A DNA stretch of 9,356 nucleotides from Pseudomonas sp. (GTDB taxonomy: Bacteria > Pseudomonadota > Gammaproteobacteria > Pseudomonadales > Pseudomonadaceae): NCBI GenBank assembly GCA_003527165.1, contig DPSI01000288.1, positions 1 through 9,356 on the forward strand, given 5' to 3'. Both the position numbers and the translations under genes were made by a program. Under the pieces are notes generated by a model. That model was not told the DNA's origin and did no database searches. It was given only the letters and a program-made list of their open reading frames with translations. The number at the start of each line of letters is the position of its first letter. The stretch's first letter is position 1. Positions 1 through 7,148 of this stretch are shown here, one piece after another.

Positions 1-527
1 ATCTGGTCGCCCGTCATCAACAGCGCCGCGGGTCATCGTTCGGGGGCGCTGCGGGCCTGGGCAACAAGCGTATCGACCGCCACCAGCCCGTCCGCTGCAG
101 CGTGATGCGGCTTCCGACAGGAGCCATGAAGGAGGTCGTCGTAACGTGATCGCACCATGCAGGCTGGGCGACCAGCCCCCTGATGAATCAAGTGCGGCGC
201 CCAGTCGGCGATCCCTTGTTCGACGCCGTCGCGGGAAACCAGCAAGTCGTATTCGATCAGCCGATCCAGGGGCAGCGGCGAGTGCAGGCGTACATCGATC
301 AGATGCAGCCAGGCCGACGTACCAATACGCAGCATCCGGCACGTCTCATCCTGCAAGGTCATTCTGCGCGGCGCCTCGCCGTCGGGATACAACGCCAGCC
401 CCAACGTCAGAGGCTCGCTGCCAACCAGCCAGATCACCACGCGGTCGGCTTGCAGCCTGCGCAACAACGGGCCGGCCAATACCGCAGGCAGCGACGAAGG
501 AGTGACGGGTGGCGCGCTTTCGTTCAT
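1..527 (-). pseudogene. PhoD-like (alkaline phosphatase D) phosphatase, 5' part, interrupted by in-frame TGA
   Basis: The gene begins at ATG 527-525 (MNESAPP...) and runs off the left edge. The N-terminal region (SLPAVLAGPLLRRL, then a WAPHL segment) and the HGSCRKPHH motif near residue 130 fit the bacterial PhoD-like metallophosphatases that Pseudomonas encodes. These hydrolyse phosphate esters with a metal centre. TGA at 35-33 stops the frame after APER, at 164 residues. The same frame then continues PAALLMTGDQ to base 1, which looks like the metal-binding GDQIYAD region of the family. A TGG-to-TGA change (W to stop) would explain this. I read it as a nonsense mutation in a family member normally several hundred residues long; a base-call error is the alternative. 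A longer frame opens upstream to 776, but its first 83 residues are low-complexity and unlike the family, so I chose Met at 527. The Shine-Dalgarno there is weak (GCGAG). Family call fairly sure; true pseudogene status less so. Confidence 0.72.
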
Positions 528-559
528 GCATCGCTCGCTGACGGACGGTCGGGAATCGA

Positions 560-589
560 AGTGTAACGAATGCTGCGGGTTCGTCTGAA
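560..589 (-). promoter_or_regulatory. weak sigma70-like promoter candidate for the PhoD-like gene
   Basis: On the minus strand, TTCAGA (589-584) and TACACT (565-560) are separated by 18 nt and match 4 of 6 positions each of the -35 and -10 consensus. Transcription would start about 25 nt before the ATG at 527, a plausible leader. The match is weak in a GC-rich genome, so this is only a candidate. Confidence 0.25.
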
Positions 590-621
590 TTGGCGAGGCG
601 CCGAGAACAGGCCATGCAAAC

Positions 622-780
622 TCAAAAGGGTCCCAAGTCAATCGGGCTTCCCGGCAGGGGGCAGCCAGCCGGCAATCCGTCGCGCCTGACCATTTCCGTC
701 GCGATGAGCCGAAGGCGAAGGGCATAGTGCAGGCTCTGGTCGACGCGACAGGTTTCGATGCGCGGGTTTCGGGCACTCAT
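622..780 (-). CDS. doubtful small ORF, 52 aa, unknown
   Basis: ATG 780-778 to TGA 624-622 encodes a 52-residue peptide beginning MSARNPRIETCRVDQ. It has an AGGAG just upstream of the ATG, but with only 3 nt between them, closer than ideal. The peptide has a short basic, helix-like middle (about residues 17-33, including LRLRLIATEMVRR) and a Gly/Pro-rich tail. I recognise no family. It could be a real small protein or simply chance in GC-rich spacer DNA. Confidence 0.2.
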   Translation of the reverse strand: MSARNPRIETCRVDQSLHYALRLRLIATEMVRRDGLPAGCPLPGSPIDLGPF

Positions 781-900
781 CGGCTCCTGGCGCGCGGCGC
801 GGCGATCCGAATGCCCGCGCCGGCACGACGGGCAAAGTGGCCGAAGCGGAGCTCCGTCCGGCTCGTACTGGATATGCGCAGGCCGGTGAATGCCCTGCCC

Positions 901-1464
901 TCAGCGGCCGCCCGCGTGGCGTTCGACCCAACCGGCGTAGGTGTCGATGAATTTCTGCAGGAACGGGCGCACGCCTTCGCTGGGTTTGCCCTTTTCATCG
1001 AACAGGGTCGCGGCACCACCGAGGTAGGCTTCCGGCTGCTGCATCAGCGGGACGTCGAGGAAGACCATGCACTGGCGGATGTGATGGTTGGAACCGAAGC
1101 CGCCCATGGCGCCGGGTGAAGCGGTGATCACCGCGCCGGGCTTACCGCTGAAGGCGCTCTGGCCATAGGGGCGAGAGCCGACGTCGATGGCGTTCTTCAG
1201 CGGTGCGGGAATCGAGCGGTTGTATTCGGGGCTGACGAACAGCAGCGCGTCGGCGGCCTTGAGCTGGTCGCGGAAGCGCAGGTACTGGGTCGGCGCCGAG
1301 GGGCCGTCTATGTCCTCGTCGTAGAGCGGCAGGTCGCCGACCTCGACGATCTCGAGCTTCAGCGATTCGGGTGCCAGGTCGGCCAGGGCGAGGGCCAGTT
1401 TGCGGTTGATGGACGCCTTACGCAGGCTGCCGACCAGAACGGCGACGGTGTAGACCTTACTCAT
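901..1464 (-). CDS. NAD(P)H-dependent FMN reductase (ChrR/azoreductase-like flavodoxin fold)
   Basis: A 187-residue cytosolic flavoprotein, close to the usual family length. It should bind FMN and use NAD(P)H to reduce quinones, azo dyes or metal oxyanions such as chromate; the natural substrate cannot be read from sequence. The FMN-phosphate loop is GSLRKASINR (residues 12-21). The family signature PEYNRSIPAPLKNAID lies at 79-94, and a glycine-rich SPGAMGG loop at 116-122 contacts the flavin ring. The start at ATG 1464-1462 is supported by AGGAG (1476-1472) with a 7-nt spacer. The same frame is open upstream through a VOC-like fragment to 1710, but the ribosome site and family length favour the internal ATG. 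It looks monocistronic: the neighbour upstream is a gene remnant, and the next sure gene is 373 nt downstream. Confidence 0.92.
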   Translation of the reverse strand: MSKVYTVAVLVGSLRKASINRKLALALADLAPESLKLEIVEVGDLPLYDEDIDGPSAPTQYLRFRDQLKAADALLFVSPEYNRSIPAPLKNAIDVGSRPYGQSAFSGKPGAVITASPGAMGGFGSNHHIRQCMVFLDVPLMQQPEAYLGGAATLFDEKGKPSEGVRPFLQKFIDTYAGWVERHAGGR

Positions 1465-1471
1465 GCGGGTG

Positions 1472-1476
1472 CTCCT
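1472..1476 (-). promoter_or_regulatory. ribosome binding site of the FMN reductase
   Basis: AGGAG on the minus strand, 7 nt from ATG 1464. It fixes the start of the reductase inside a longer open frame that would otherwise add about 80 residues. Confidence 0.75.
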
Positions 1477-1486
1477 GGTGGGTTGC

Positions 1487-1501
1487 GGTCTAAGGCAGAC
1501 C
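1487..1501. repeat. short inverted repeat in the reductase leader
   Basis: GGTCT, a 5-nt loop, then AGACC forms a perfect 5-bp inverted repeat, 22 nt upstream of the reductase ATG. It could be half of an operator, but it is short and no regulator gene sits beside it. Confidence 0.2.
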
Positions 1502-1581
1502 ACGCCCAGCGGGCGATGCTCAATCGCGCCGTTCATGCCATGGGCGAAATCCGGCAGGCGGTGGTGGGCGGAGCGACCACG

Positions 1582-1710
1582 CTCAATGAGCGGAGCGAAT
1601 CTCAGGCGGTTGCCGTCCGGGTCGAGGAGAAAGAACTGGCAGTGCCCCCATGGCATGCTGACCGGGGCCTTGACCGTCCGCACGCCGGCTGCCGCAAAAG
1701 TCGACCACGC
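1582..1710 (-). pseudogene. C-terminal remnant of a VOC (glyoxalase/bleomycin-resistance fold) protein
   Basis: After a TGA at 1713-1711 the minus-strand frame reads a short lead and then AAGVRTVKAPVSMPWG (about 1695-1645), followed by QFFLLDPDGNRLRFAP (about 1638-1591). This is the typical last strand-turn-strand of a vicinal oxygen chelate domain: the AAGV helix end, the MPWG turn and DPDGN. The first two thirds of the domain, about 90 residues, are missing. The stop of the membrane histidine kinase lies at 1728-1726, directly upstream, so nothing upstream can supply the missing part. There is no good ribosome site. The position normally holding a metal-binding Glu after DPDGN is Arg here, which also occurs in intact relatives. 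I read it as a decayed 3' scrap left after a rearrangement or insertion. The frame stays open into the FMN reductase. Confidence 0.6.
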
Positions 1711-1725
1711 TCACCGGGCCGAAGG

Positions 1726-4116
1726 CTAGTGGGCGGCCAGCGCCCGTTCCGCGGCCGGTGGCGGCAGCCAGAGGGTGAAGCGGGCGCCGTGCCCGACTTC
1801 GCTTTCGACGGTGAGGTCGCCGCCCATCAGTTGAGCGATCCGGCGGCTGATGGCGAGGCCGATACCGGCACCTTGCTGGGCTTCCGGCTCCAGCCGGGTG
1901 TACTCCTGAAAGATCAATTCCTGCTTGTCCGCGGGGATGCCCGGCCCGGTATCGCTCACGCTGACCCCGACCCAGGTGCCGGGCCGCGGGCCACCGACAT
2001 GCAGCAGACGCGCGTCGAGCGTCACCTGGCTGCCCGGCGCGTACTTCACGCTGTTGGACAGCAGGTTGGCAAGGATCTGGCGTAAACGCGCCGGATCGGT
2101 GTCCGCCAGCAGACCGTGCGGCGCCAGCACTTCCAGGCTCAGCCCGGCCGACGTGGCCTGCGCATGGAAATCCTGCGCCACCTCTTCGGCTGCCTGACCC
2201 ACGTCCGTCACTGCGCGCTGGATGTTCAGTTGCCCGGATTCCGCCCGGGCCAGCTCCAGCAGATCGTCGATCAGGCGCACGGCGGTGCGGATCGCCCGAC
2301 GAATGCCCTGCACGCTATCGGACTGCCTGGAAGTCAGCGCGCCAATACGCCCGCTTTCCAGCAGCCAGGCGTGGCCGTCGGCGGCGCTCAGGGGGTTGCG
2401 CATGTCGTGGCTGAAGCCGCGCATAAGGCGGATTCGGCTTTCGGTTACGCGTTCCAGCTCGGTGCGCCGGCGCTCGGCCTCGGCGCGCGCCTCTTGCTCG
2501 CGTACCAGCAGCCGCTCGCGTTCCTCCTCCAGCGCCTTGCGCTCGGAGATGTCGGTCAGCGTGCCGATCCAGCGGATGATCTGGCCGGCCTCGTTGCGCT
2601 GCGCCATGGCCTGGCCGAGGAACCAGCGGTACTGCCCGTCGAGGCCGCGGAAACGGTACTCGATGGCGTAGGGCTCGCCGGTGCGCAGGGAGTGATGCCA
2701 GCGGGCCGCGGTGCGCTTCCAGTCCTCGGGGTGCAGGTATTCGAGCCAGCCCTGCCCCTGCGTCTGCTCCAGATGGGTACCGGTGTACTCGTACCAGCGA
2801 CGGCTGAAATAAGTGTGGTAGCCGTCCGGATTGGTGGCCCAGATGTGCTGCGGGATCATCTCCACCAGCAGGCGATTGAGCGCTTCGCTCTGACGGATCT
2901 GCTCCTCCGTCAGCTTGCGCTCGGTGACGTCGCGCAAGTAGATGGACAGGCCGTCGGCGGTCGGGAAGGCGCGCACGTCGACCCAGAACTGCAGCGGTGC
3001 GTAGTACTCCTCGAACTGCACCGCCTGCTTCGTCTCCATGGCCCGGTGATACTCGTGATCGAATACCGCGCCGACCGCATCGGGGAATTCCTCCCACAGA
3101 TTGCGCCCGAGCAGATCGCCGCGCCGTCGCCTGAGCAGGCGTTCGGCTTCACGGTTGATGTAGGTGAAGCGCCAGTCCCGGTCCACTGCAGCGAAGGCGT
3201 CGTGGATGCTTTCGAGGATGTCGCTGATCCGTTCGCGGGCCTGCCGTTCGCTGGCCAACAGTTGCTCGCGCTCGGCTTCCGTGGCGTGCAGCACGGTGGC
3301 CTGGTGGACGATCAGCCCGACCAACAGGACGATGAGCAACACGACCAGCAGCGCCGTACCGAACTCGATGTCGATGCGCCCGGACGCCTGTGCGGCCACC
3401 AGCAGCCATCCAAGCAGCAGCGGCGCGGCGAAGGCTGCAGGAATCAGCCGGCGCATCAGGTACCCGGACGCGCTGTCGCTGACGAACAGCCCGGCGCTGC
3501 CGCGCGAAGGATCGACGAAGAGCATTCCCAGCGCCAGCGCGCTGAGCGCGATACCGGTCGACACGGCGGTGCCGCCCCAGTGGTTGAGTCCGTAGAGCGC
3601 GCTGGCGCCGTAGGCGTGGCCGACCAGGCCGGCAAAGGCAACCACCAGGGTGGCCGCCGCGCCGGCGGCGACCCAGCGCCGCGCCCACTCACGGCGGGTG
3701 CCGAGCGCGATCAGGGCGGCGCCGGCGAACAGCAGGCCCAGACCGCTGGCTGGGCCCGGCCGTAGCCTCAGCCAGTGGCCTGCCTCGAGCGTGTCGCCCC
3801 AGCCAGCCAGGTACTCGCCGAGAGTGAAGAGCCCCACCACCACGGCGCCCGCCGCGGCAAGATAGCCCAGGCCCCGTGCGACGGTGCCGCGTGGCGGACG
3901 GACCAGCAGCAGGGCGAGAGCCGCCAGCAGGATGCCGATGGCCACCAGCGGCACCATGACGGGTGGCCCGACGCCCGCGATGGGAGCCGTGCCTTGCCAG
4001 CGATTGACCAGTGCGCCGAGTGCGATCAGGACGGCCACATAGGCGCCGGCCGGCGCAATCAGCCCAGCGGGTATAACACGGCGCCTTGTCGTTTTTGTTT
4101 CCGCCTGTTTGACCAT
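1726..4116 (-). CDS. membrane sensor histidine kinase, 8TM-PAS-PAS-HisKA-HATPase
   Basis: A 796-residue inner-membrane kinase. About eight hydrophobic helices fall near residues 16-38, 50-72, 82-103, 122-139, 148-168, 183-201, 223-243 and 253-272. No periplasmic domain of useful size lies between them, so the signal is probably sensed in the membrane. PAS1 (about 297-400) ends in DVTERK and PAS2 (about 412-527) in DISERK, the usual PAS exit motifs. A charged coiled coil (527-558) leads to HisKA with phospho-acceptor His570 in FSHDMRNPL. The ATPase has the N box NLLSNSVKYA (684-693), G1 DTGPGIP (722-728) and G2 GAGIGLA (749-755). There is no receiver domain, so a separate partner is needed; none with DNA binding is in the window. 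The start at 4116 has only a weak AGG 4 nt away. It lies 199 nt after the hybrid kinase, so it may be the last operon gene or a separate unit. The natural ligand is unknown. Confidence 0.9.
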   Translation of the reverse strand: MVKQAETKTTRRRVIPAGLIAPAGAYVAVLIALGALVNRWQGTAPIAGVGPPVMVPLVAIGILLAALALLLVRPPRGTVARGLGYLAAAGAVVVGLFTLGEYLAGWGDTLEAGHWLRLRPGPASGLGLLFAGAALIALGTRREWARRWVAAGAAATLVVAFAGLVGHAYGASALYGLNHWGGTAVSTGIALSALALGMLFVDPSRGSAGLFVSDSASGYLMRRLIPAAFAAPLLLGWLLVAAQASGRIDIEFGTALLVVLLIVLLVGLIVHQATVLHATEAEREQLLASERQARERISDILESIHDAFAAVDRDWRFTYINREAERLLRRRRGDLLGRNLWEEFPDAVGAVFDHEYHRAMETKQAVQFEEYYAPLQFWVDVRAFPTADGLSIYLRDVTERKLTEEQIRQSEALNRLLVEMIPQHIWATNPDGYHTYFSRRWYEYTGTHLEQTQGQGWLEYLHPEDWKRTAARWHHSLRTGEPYAIEYRFRGLDGQYRWFLGQAMAQRNEAGQIIRWIGTLTDISERKALEEERERLLVREQEARAEAERRRTELERVTESRIRLMRGFSHDMRNPLSAADGHAWLLESGRIGALTSRQSDSVQGIRRAIRTAVRLIDDLLELARAESGQLNIQRAVTDVGQAAEEVAQDFHAQATSAGLSLEVLAPHGLLADTDPARLRQILANLLSNSVKYAPGSQVTLDARLLHVGGPRPGTWVGVSVSDTGPGIPADKQELIFQEYTRLEPEAQQGAGIGLAISRRIAQLMGGDLTVESEVGHGARFTLWLPPPAAERALAAH

Positions 4117-4176
4117 GAAACCTGTCTCGCGTGTGAGAGAGGGAGGGATCCGGTTGCCCCGTTACGCGAAGCTCGG

Positions 4177-4195
4177 GAACGGCGAGGGTCCGTTC
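4177..4195. repeat. perfect 6-bp inverted repeat (hairpin or operator candidate)
   Basis: GAACGG, a 7-nt spacer, then CCGTTC, in the 199-nt gap between the hybrid kinase and the membrane kinase. It begins 61 nt upstream of the ATG at 4116. There is no T run after it on the minus strand, so it is not a normal intrinsic terminator. It could be a regulator site or an RNA stem that affects readthrough. Confidence 0.3.
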
Positions 4196-4315
4196 AGAGG
4201 GCTGGATCGGCAGGACTACCTTCGCATGCGTTTGGGGACCGCCGATTGCTCATCGATGTTCCGCAATGGGGCCTCGATACCGCGGCTATCCGCGCAACGG
4301 TCGGTCCGTCTCGAC

Positions 4316-6301
4316 TCAGCGTCGCGGGCGCAGCGGCACGACGACCCCGACGCCGGGCCGGCCAATCGTTTCGCCGATCGCCTGCATCAGCGAGGCCTGG
4401 GTGAAGGGTTTGGCGAGGATCTGCAGCCGGCCGCTGCCCTCGGGCAGTTCGGCAAAGCCGCTGACCAGCAGCACCGGCAATTCGGGGCGCTCATTGGCGA
4501 CCATGTCGGCCAGCTGGGTGCCGGTCAGGCCGGGCATCATCTGGTCGGTCACCAGGATGTCGAAGGCGTTGCCGCCGCGCAGCACGGCCAGCGCAGCCTG
4601 GCCGTCGGCTGCCGAGGTGACCTGATGGCCGACGTCCTCGAGCAGCGCCACGGTGTTGGTGAGCACCAGCGGGTCGTCGTCGACCACCAGAATGCGCAGC
4701 GGCGTGACGCCCGGGGTCGGACCCGCCTCGCTCGGCTCGGCTGCCTCCCTCGGCGGCTCCGCGACGGCCGGCTCGGGGGTGCCCAACGGCAGCCACAACT
4801 CGATGGTGGTGCCTTGCCCGAGGCTGCTTTCCAGGATCAGGCGCCCGCCGGACTGCTCGGCCAGGCCCTGGGCCATGGACAGGCCGAGCCCGGTGCCCTT
4901 GCCGGTCCCCTTGGTGGTGAAAAAGGGTTCGGTGGCGCGCGCCAAGGTCTCAGGACTCATGCCATTGCCATCGTCGCGAACGGCGAGCGCCACGTATTCT
5001 CGCACGGGTTGTCCGGGGCCTTGGTTGAGCGTGCGCAGCTCGCCCTTGATGCAAATGGTGCCGCCGCTGGGCATGGCGTCGCGCGCGTTGACCACCAAGT
5101 TGATGAGCACCAGTTCGAGCTGGTTGGCGTCCACGTAGGCCGGTGGCAGCCCGAGCGGGAAACGCGTTTCGATGTGAATATACGAGCCGACCGAGCGTTG
5201 CAGCAGCTGGCTCATGTTCATTACCAGGTCCGGCAGCGGCACCGATTCGGGCCGCAGTTCCTGTTTGCGGGCGAAGGCCAGCATGCGCTGGGTGAGACTG
5301 GCGCCGCGCTGGGCGCCCTGTAGGGCATTATCGATCAGCGAGCCGATGCGCGGCTCGGTGGCCGGCAGGCGCTTGCGCAGCAGTTCAAGGTTGCCGACGA
5401 TGACCGCCAGCAGGTTGTTGAAATCATGGGCGATGCCGCCGGTCAGCTTGCCCAGGGAGTCCATCTTCTGCGCCTGCATCAGCTGCGCTTCGGTGCGCAC
5501 GCGTTCGGCCACCTCGCGTGCGAGTTCGCTGCTTACGCTGTCCAGCTGCTGCAGCTGCGAGCGCTCGCGCTGGCGTTGCTCGGTGACATCCTCGACGAAC
5601 ACGAGGCCAAGACCGACGGCGCGGTAGGGCGAAACCTGCCATTTGGTTTCTCGCAGCTGACCCGCAACATGCATGCTCAGCGTGCCCTGCCAGCGAGCGC
5701 CGCTCGCTAGGCTCTGCCGAAGCTCCTGCAGCTTGTCTTTCGGGTTATCGGCAAGCCGGACGAGCAGGGCCGAAGGGTCCTGACTGTCACCCAGCAGCAT
5801 TTCGAACGCCTGGTTGCGTTCACGAATCTGCAGCTGCGCATCGATCACGACAATCGGCGCCGCTACGCTGGTGAAAATCTCCCGGAAGCGTGCTTCGCTT
5901 TCACGCAGCGCATGCTCGGTGTCGCGCACGCGCAACAGGGTGCGCAGCGTGGCGAGGAGTACGTCCGGATCGACCGGATGAATGAGGTAGGCATCCGCCC
6001 CAGCATCCAGCCCGGTGATGATGTCGCCGGTCTGGATCGAAGCGGCGGATACGTGAATCACCGGCAGCAACCGGGTGCGATCATCGGCACGCAACTGCCG
6101 GACGATATCGAAACCGCTTGCGTCCGGCAGGTTCACGTCGAGAATCAGCGCATCGATTTCTTGCTCGGCGATGAGCGTCTGGCCTTCGCTGCCTGTGCCG
6201 GCTTCGAAGACATCATAGCCGTGCCGCTCCAATACCCGGCGTATCGCGTAACGCGTCGCGGCGTTGTCATCGACAACCAGCAGTTTGCACTTACGCTCCA
6301 T
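4316..6301 (-). CDS. hybrid histidine kinase, REC-PAS-HisKA-HATPase-REC
   Basis: A 661-residue soluble hybrid kinase with no membrane segment. REC1 (about 5-122) has acidic residues D11/D12, phospho-acceptor Asp55 (LILDVNLPD) and Ser85, but His108 stands where the conserved Lys should be (YLIHPV). A PAS-like domain spans about 131-242 and ends in DVTEQR; a coiled coil covers 242-280. HisKA carries His292 in GGIAHDFNNLLA, the type found in NtrB-like and many hybrid kinases. The ATPase shows N405 (NLVVNARDAM), G1 DDGNGM (443-448), an EPFFTTK lid (458-464) and G2 GTGLGLS (469-475). A Pro/Ala/Glu linker (508-533) leads to REC2 with D541-D543, Asp586, Ser614 and Lys631, all intact. ATG 6301 has GGAG 7 nt upstream and overlaps the stop of the preceding kinase by 11 nt. 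REC1 may receive phosphate from that kinase. REC2 needs an Hpt protein or acts by direct contact; neither is seen here. Confidence 0.92.
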   Translation of the reverse strand: MERKCKLLVVDDNAATRYAIRRVLERHGYDVFEAGTGSEGQTLIAEQEIDALILDVNLPDASGFDIVRQLRADDRTRLLPVIHVSAASIQTGDIITGLDAGADAYLIHPVDPDVLLATLRTLLRVRDTEHALRESEARFREIFTSVAAPIVVIDAQLQIRERNQAFEMLLGDSQDPSALLVRLADNPKDKLQELRQSLASGARWQGTLSMHVAGQLRETKWQVSPYRAVGLGLVFVEDVTEQRQRERSQLQQLDSVSSELAREVAERVRTEAQLMQAQKMDSLGKLTGGIAHDFNNLLAVIVGNLELLRKRLPATEPRIGSLIDNALQGAQRGASLTQRMLAFARKQELRPESVPLPDLVMNMSQLLQRSVGSYIHIETRFPLGLPPAYVDANQLELVLINLVVNARDAMPSGGTICIKGELRTLNQGPGQPVREYVALAVRDDGNGMSPETLARATEPFFTTKGTGKGTGLGLSMAQGLAEQSGGRLILESSLGQGTTIELWLPLGTPEPAVAEPPREAAEPSEAGPTPGVTPLRILVVDDDPLVLTNTVALLEDVGHQVTSAADGQAALAVLRGGNAFDILVTDQMMPGLTGTQLADMVANERPELPVLLVSGFAELPEGSGRLQILAKPFTQASLMQAIGETIGRPGVGVVVPLRPRR

Positions 6302-7148
6302 CGACCGGCTCCGTGGAAATAGAGAGAGGAATGATCACAAAAAAGGTCGAGCCGACGCCCGGCGTGCTTTCCACGCCGACACGTCCGCCGAGCAGTTCGG
6401 CGAAACGTTTGCACAGCGACAGCCCCAGCCCGGTGCCGCGCAGACGCTTCTGCAGAGGTGTGTCGATCTGCACGAAGTCTTCGAACAAGTTGCCATGCAG
6501 ATCCTCCGGTATGCCGATTCCGGTGTCCGTCACGGCGAAGCGCACCTCCCGTTCTCCTTCTGGGCGCACGGAAACACGGACCTCACCTTGCTGGGTGAAT
6601 TTGAGTGCGTTGGAGATGAAATTACGCAGAATCTGGGCCAGCTTCTTGTCATCGGTATACAGCCGCGGCATGTCCTGCGGCTCTTCGAAAATCAAATCCA
6701 CGGCAATGGCATCGACGATGGGACGAAACATCCCCCGTAACGCCGCGAACAGATCCAGCATGTCGAACCAAGCGGGCGAAATGGTAATTCTCCCCGCCTC
6801 GATCTTGGCCAGATCGAGCAGGTCGTCGACCATATCGCTAAGTTCGGCCGCAGCCCCGCTGATGAACAGGACCTGCTTGTGCTGCTCGGCGCTGAGCGGG
6901 CCGTCCATTTCGTCGCTGAGAAGGCGGGTGATGCTGCGAATCGAGCCCAGCGGCGTGCGGAACTCATGGCTCATGTACGACAAAAACCGGCTTTTCAGAT
7001 CGGACGCCTGGCGCAGTTGCTCGGCCTGGGTGTCGAGCTCGGCATACAAGGCAAGAACGCCCTGGTTGGTTTCCTCGAGCTCGGCGCGCAGTGACTCGTT
7101 CTCACGGAGCAGCCGCTCGGTGAGCTCAGGTAGGGTCGAATCAGTCAT
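6291..7148 (-). CDS. soluble sensorless histidine kinase (coiled coil-HisKA-HATPase)
   Basis: A 285-residue cytosolic kinase. Residues 1-55 are a Leu/Glu-rich coiled coil without a sensor domain or membrane segment. HisKA holds phospho-acceptor His61 in SYMSHEFRTPL. The ATPase has the N box RNFISNALKF (175-184), G1 DTGIGIP (208-214) and G2 GTGLGLS (238-244), all intact. The start at ATG 7148 is chosen because TGGAGG (7160-7155) lies 6 nt upstream and the codon overlaps the phosphatase stop in ATGACTGA; a longer in-frame start at 7166 would add six residues without benefit. The 3' end overlaps the hybrid kinase by 11 nt. Lacking its own input, it probably takes its signal from a partner protein through the coiled coil. 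Its place directly after the stressosome genes suggests RsbT or the GHKL-PP2C protein as that partner (inference). The likely phosphate acceptor is the N-terminal receiver of the next gene. Confidence 0.9.
   Translation of the reverse strand: MTDSTLPELTERLLRENESLRAELEETNQGVLALYAELDTQAEQLRQASDLKSRFLSYMSHEFRTPLGSIRSITRLLSDEMDGPLSAEQHKQVLFISGAAAELSDMVDDLLDLAKIEAGRITISPAWFDMLDLFAALRGMFRPIVDAIAVDLIFEEPQDMPRLYTDDKKLAQILRNFISNALKFTQQGEVRVSVRPEGEREVRFAVTDTGIGIPEDLHGNLFEDFVQIDTPLQKRLRGTGLGLSLCKRFAELLGGRVGVESTPGVGSTFFVIIPLSISTEPVDGA

Larger units (their letters stand above)
528..900. other. 373-nt gene-poor interval
   Basis: This stretch lies between the stop of the FMN reductase (901) and the start of the PhoD-like gene (527). 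It holds the weak promoter candidate at 560-589 and a doubtful 52-codon ORF at 622-780. I see no tRNA-like structure, no clear intrinsic terminator (the CGGAGCTCCG palindrome near 848-857 has no T run on either side) and no recognisable gene fragment. Confidence 0.5.

Noticed and set aside
528..776. N-terminal extension of the PhoD-like protein
   Set aside because: The 83 extra residues are Arg/Ser/Pro-rich and unlike the family; the family similarity begins just after Met at 527.
848..857. CGGAGCTCCG palindrome as terminator of the FMN reductase
   Set aside because: Short stem without loop or T run on either strand; chance palindromes are common at this GC content.
2116..3765. 549-codon open frame on the plus strand
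   Set aside because: It lies fully antisense to the membrane histidine kinase, whose domains and motifs are clear. The predicted product is Gln/Arg/Ala/Gly-rich without domains, as expected of GC-rich mirror frames.
4109..5323. 404-codon open frame on the plus strand
   Set aside because: Antisense to the hybrid kinase and the gap after it; low-complexity product with no recognisable motif.
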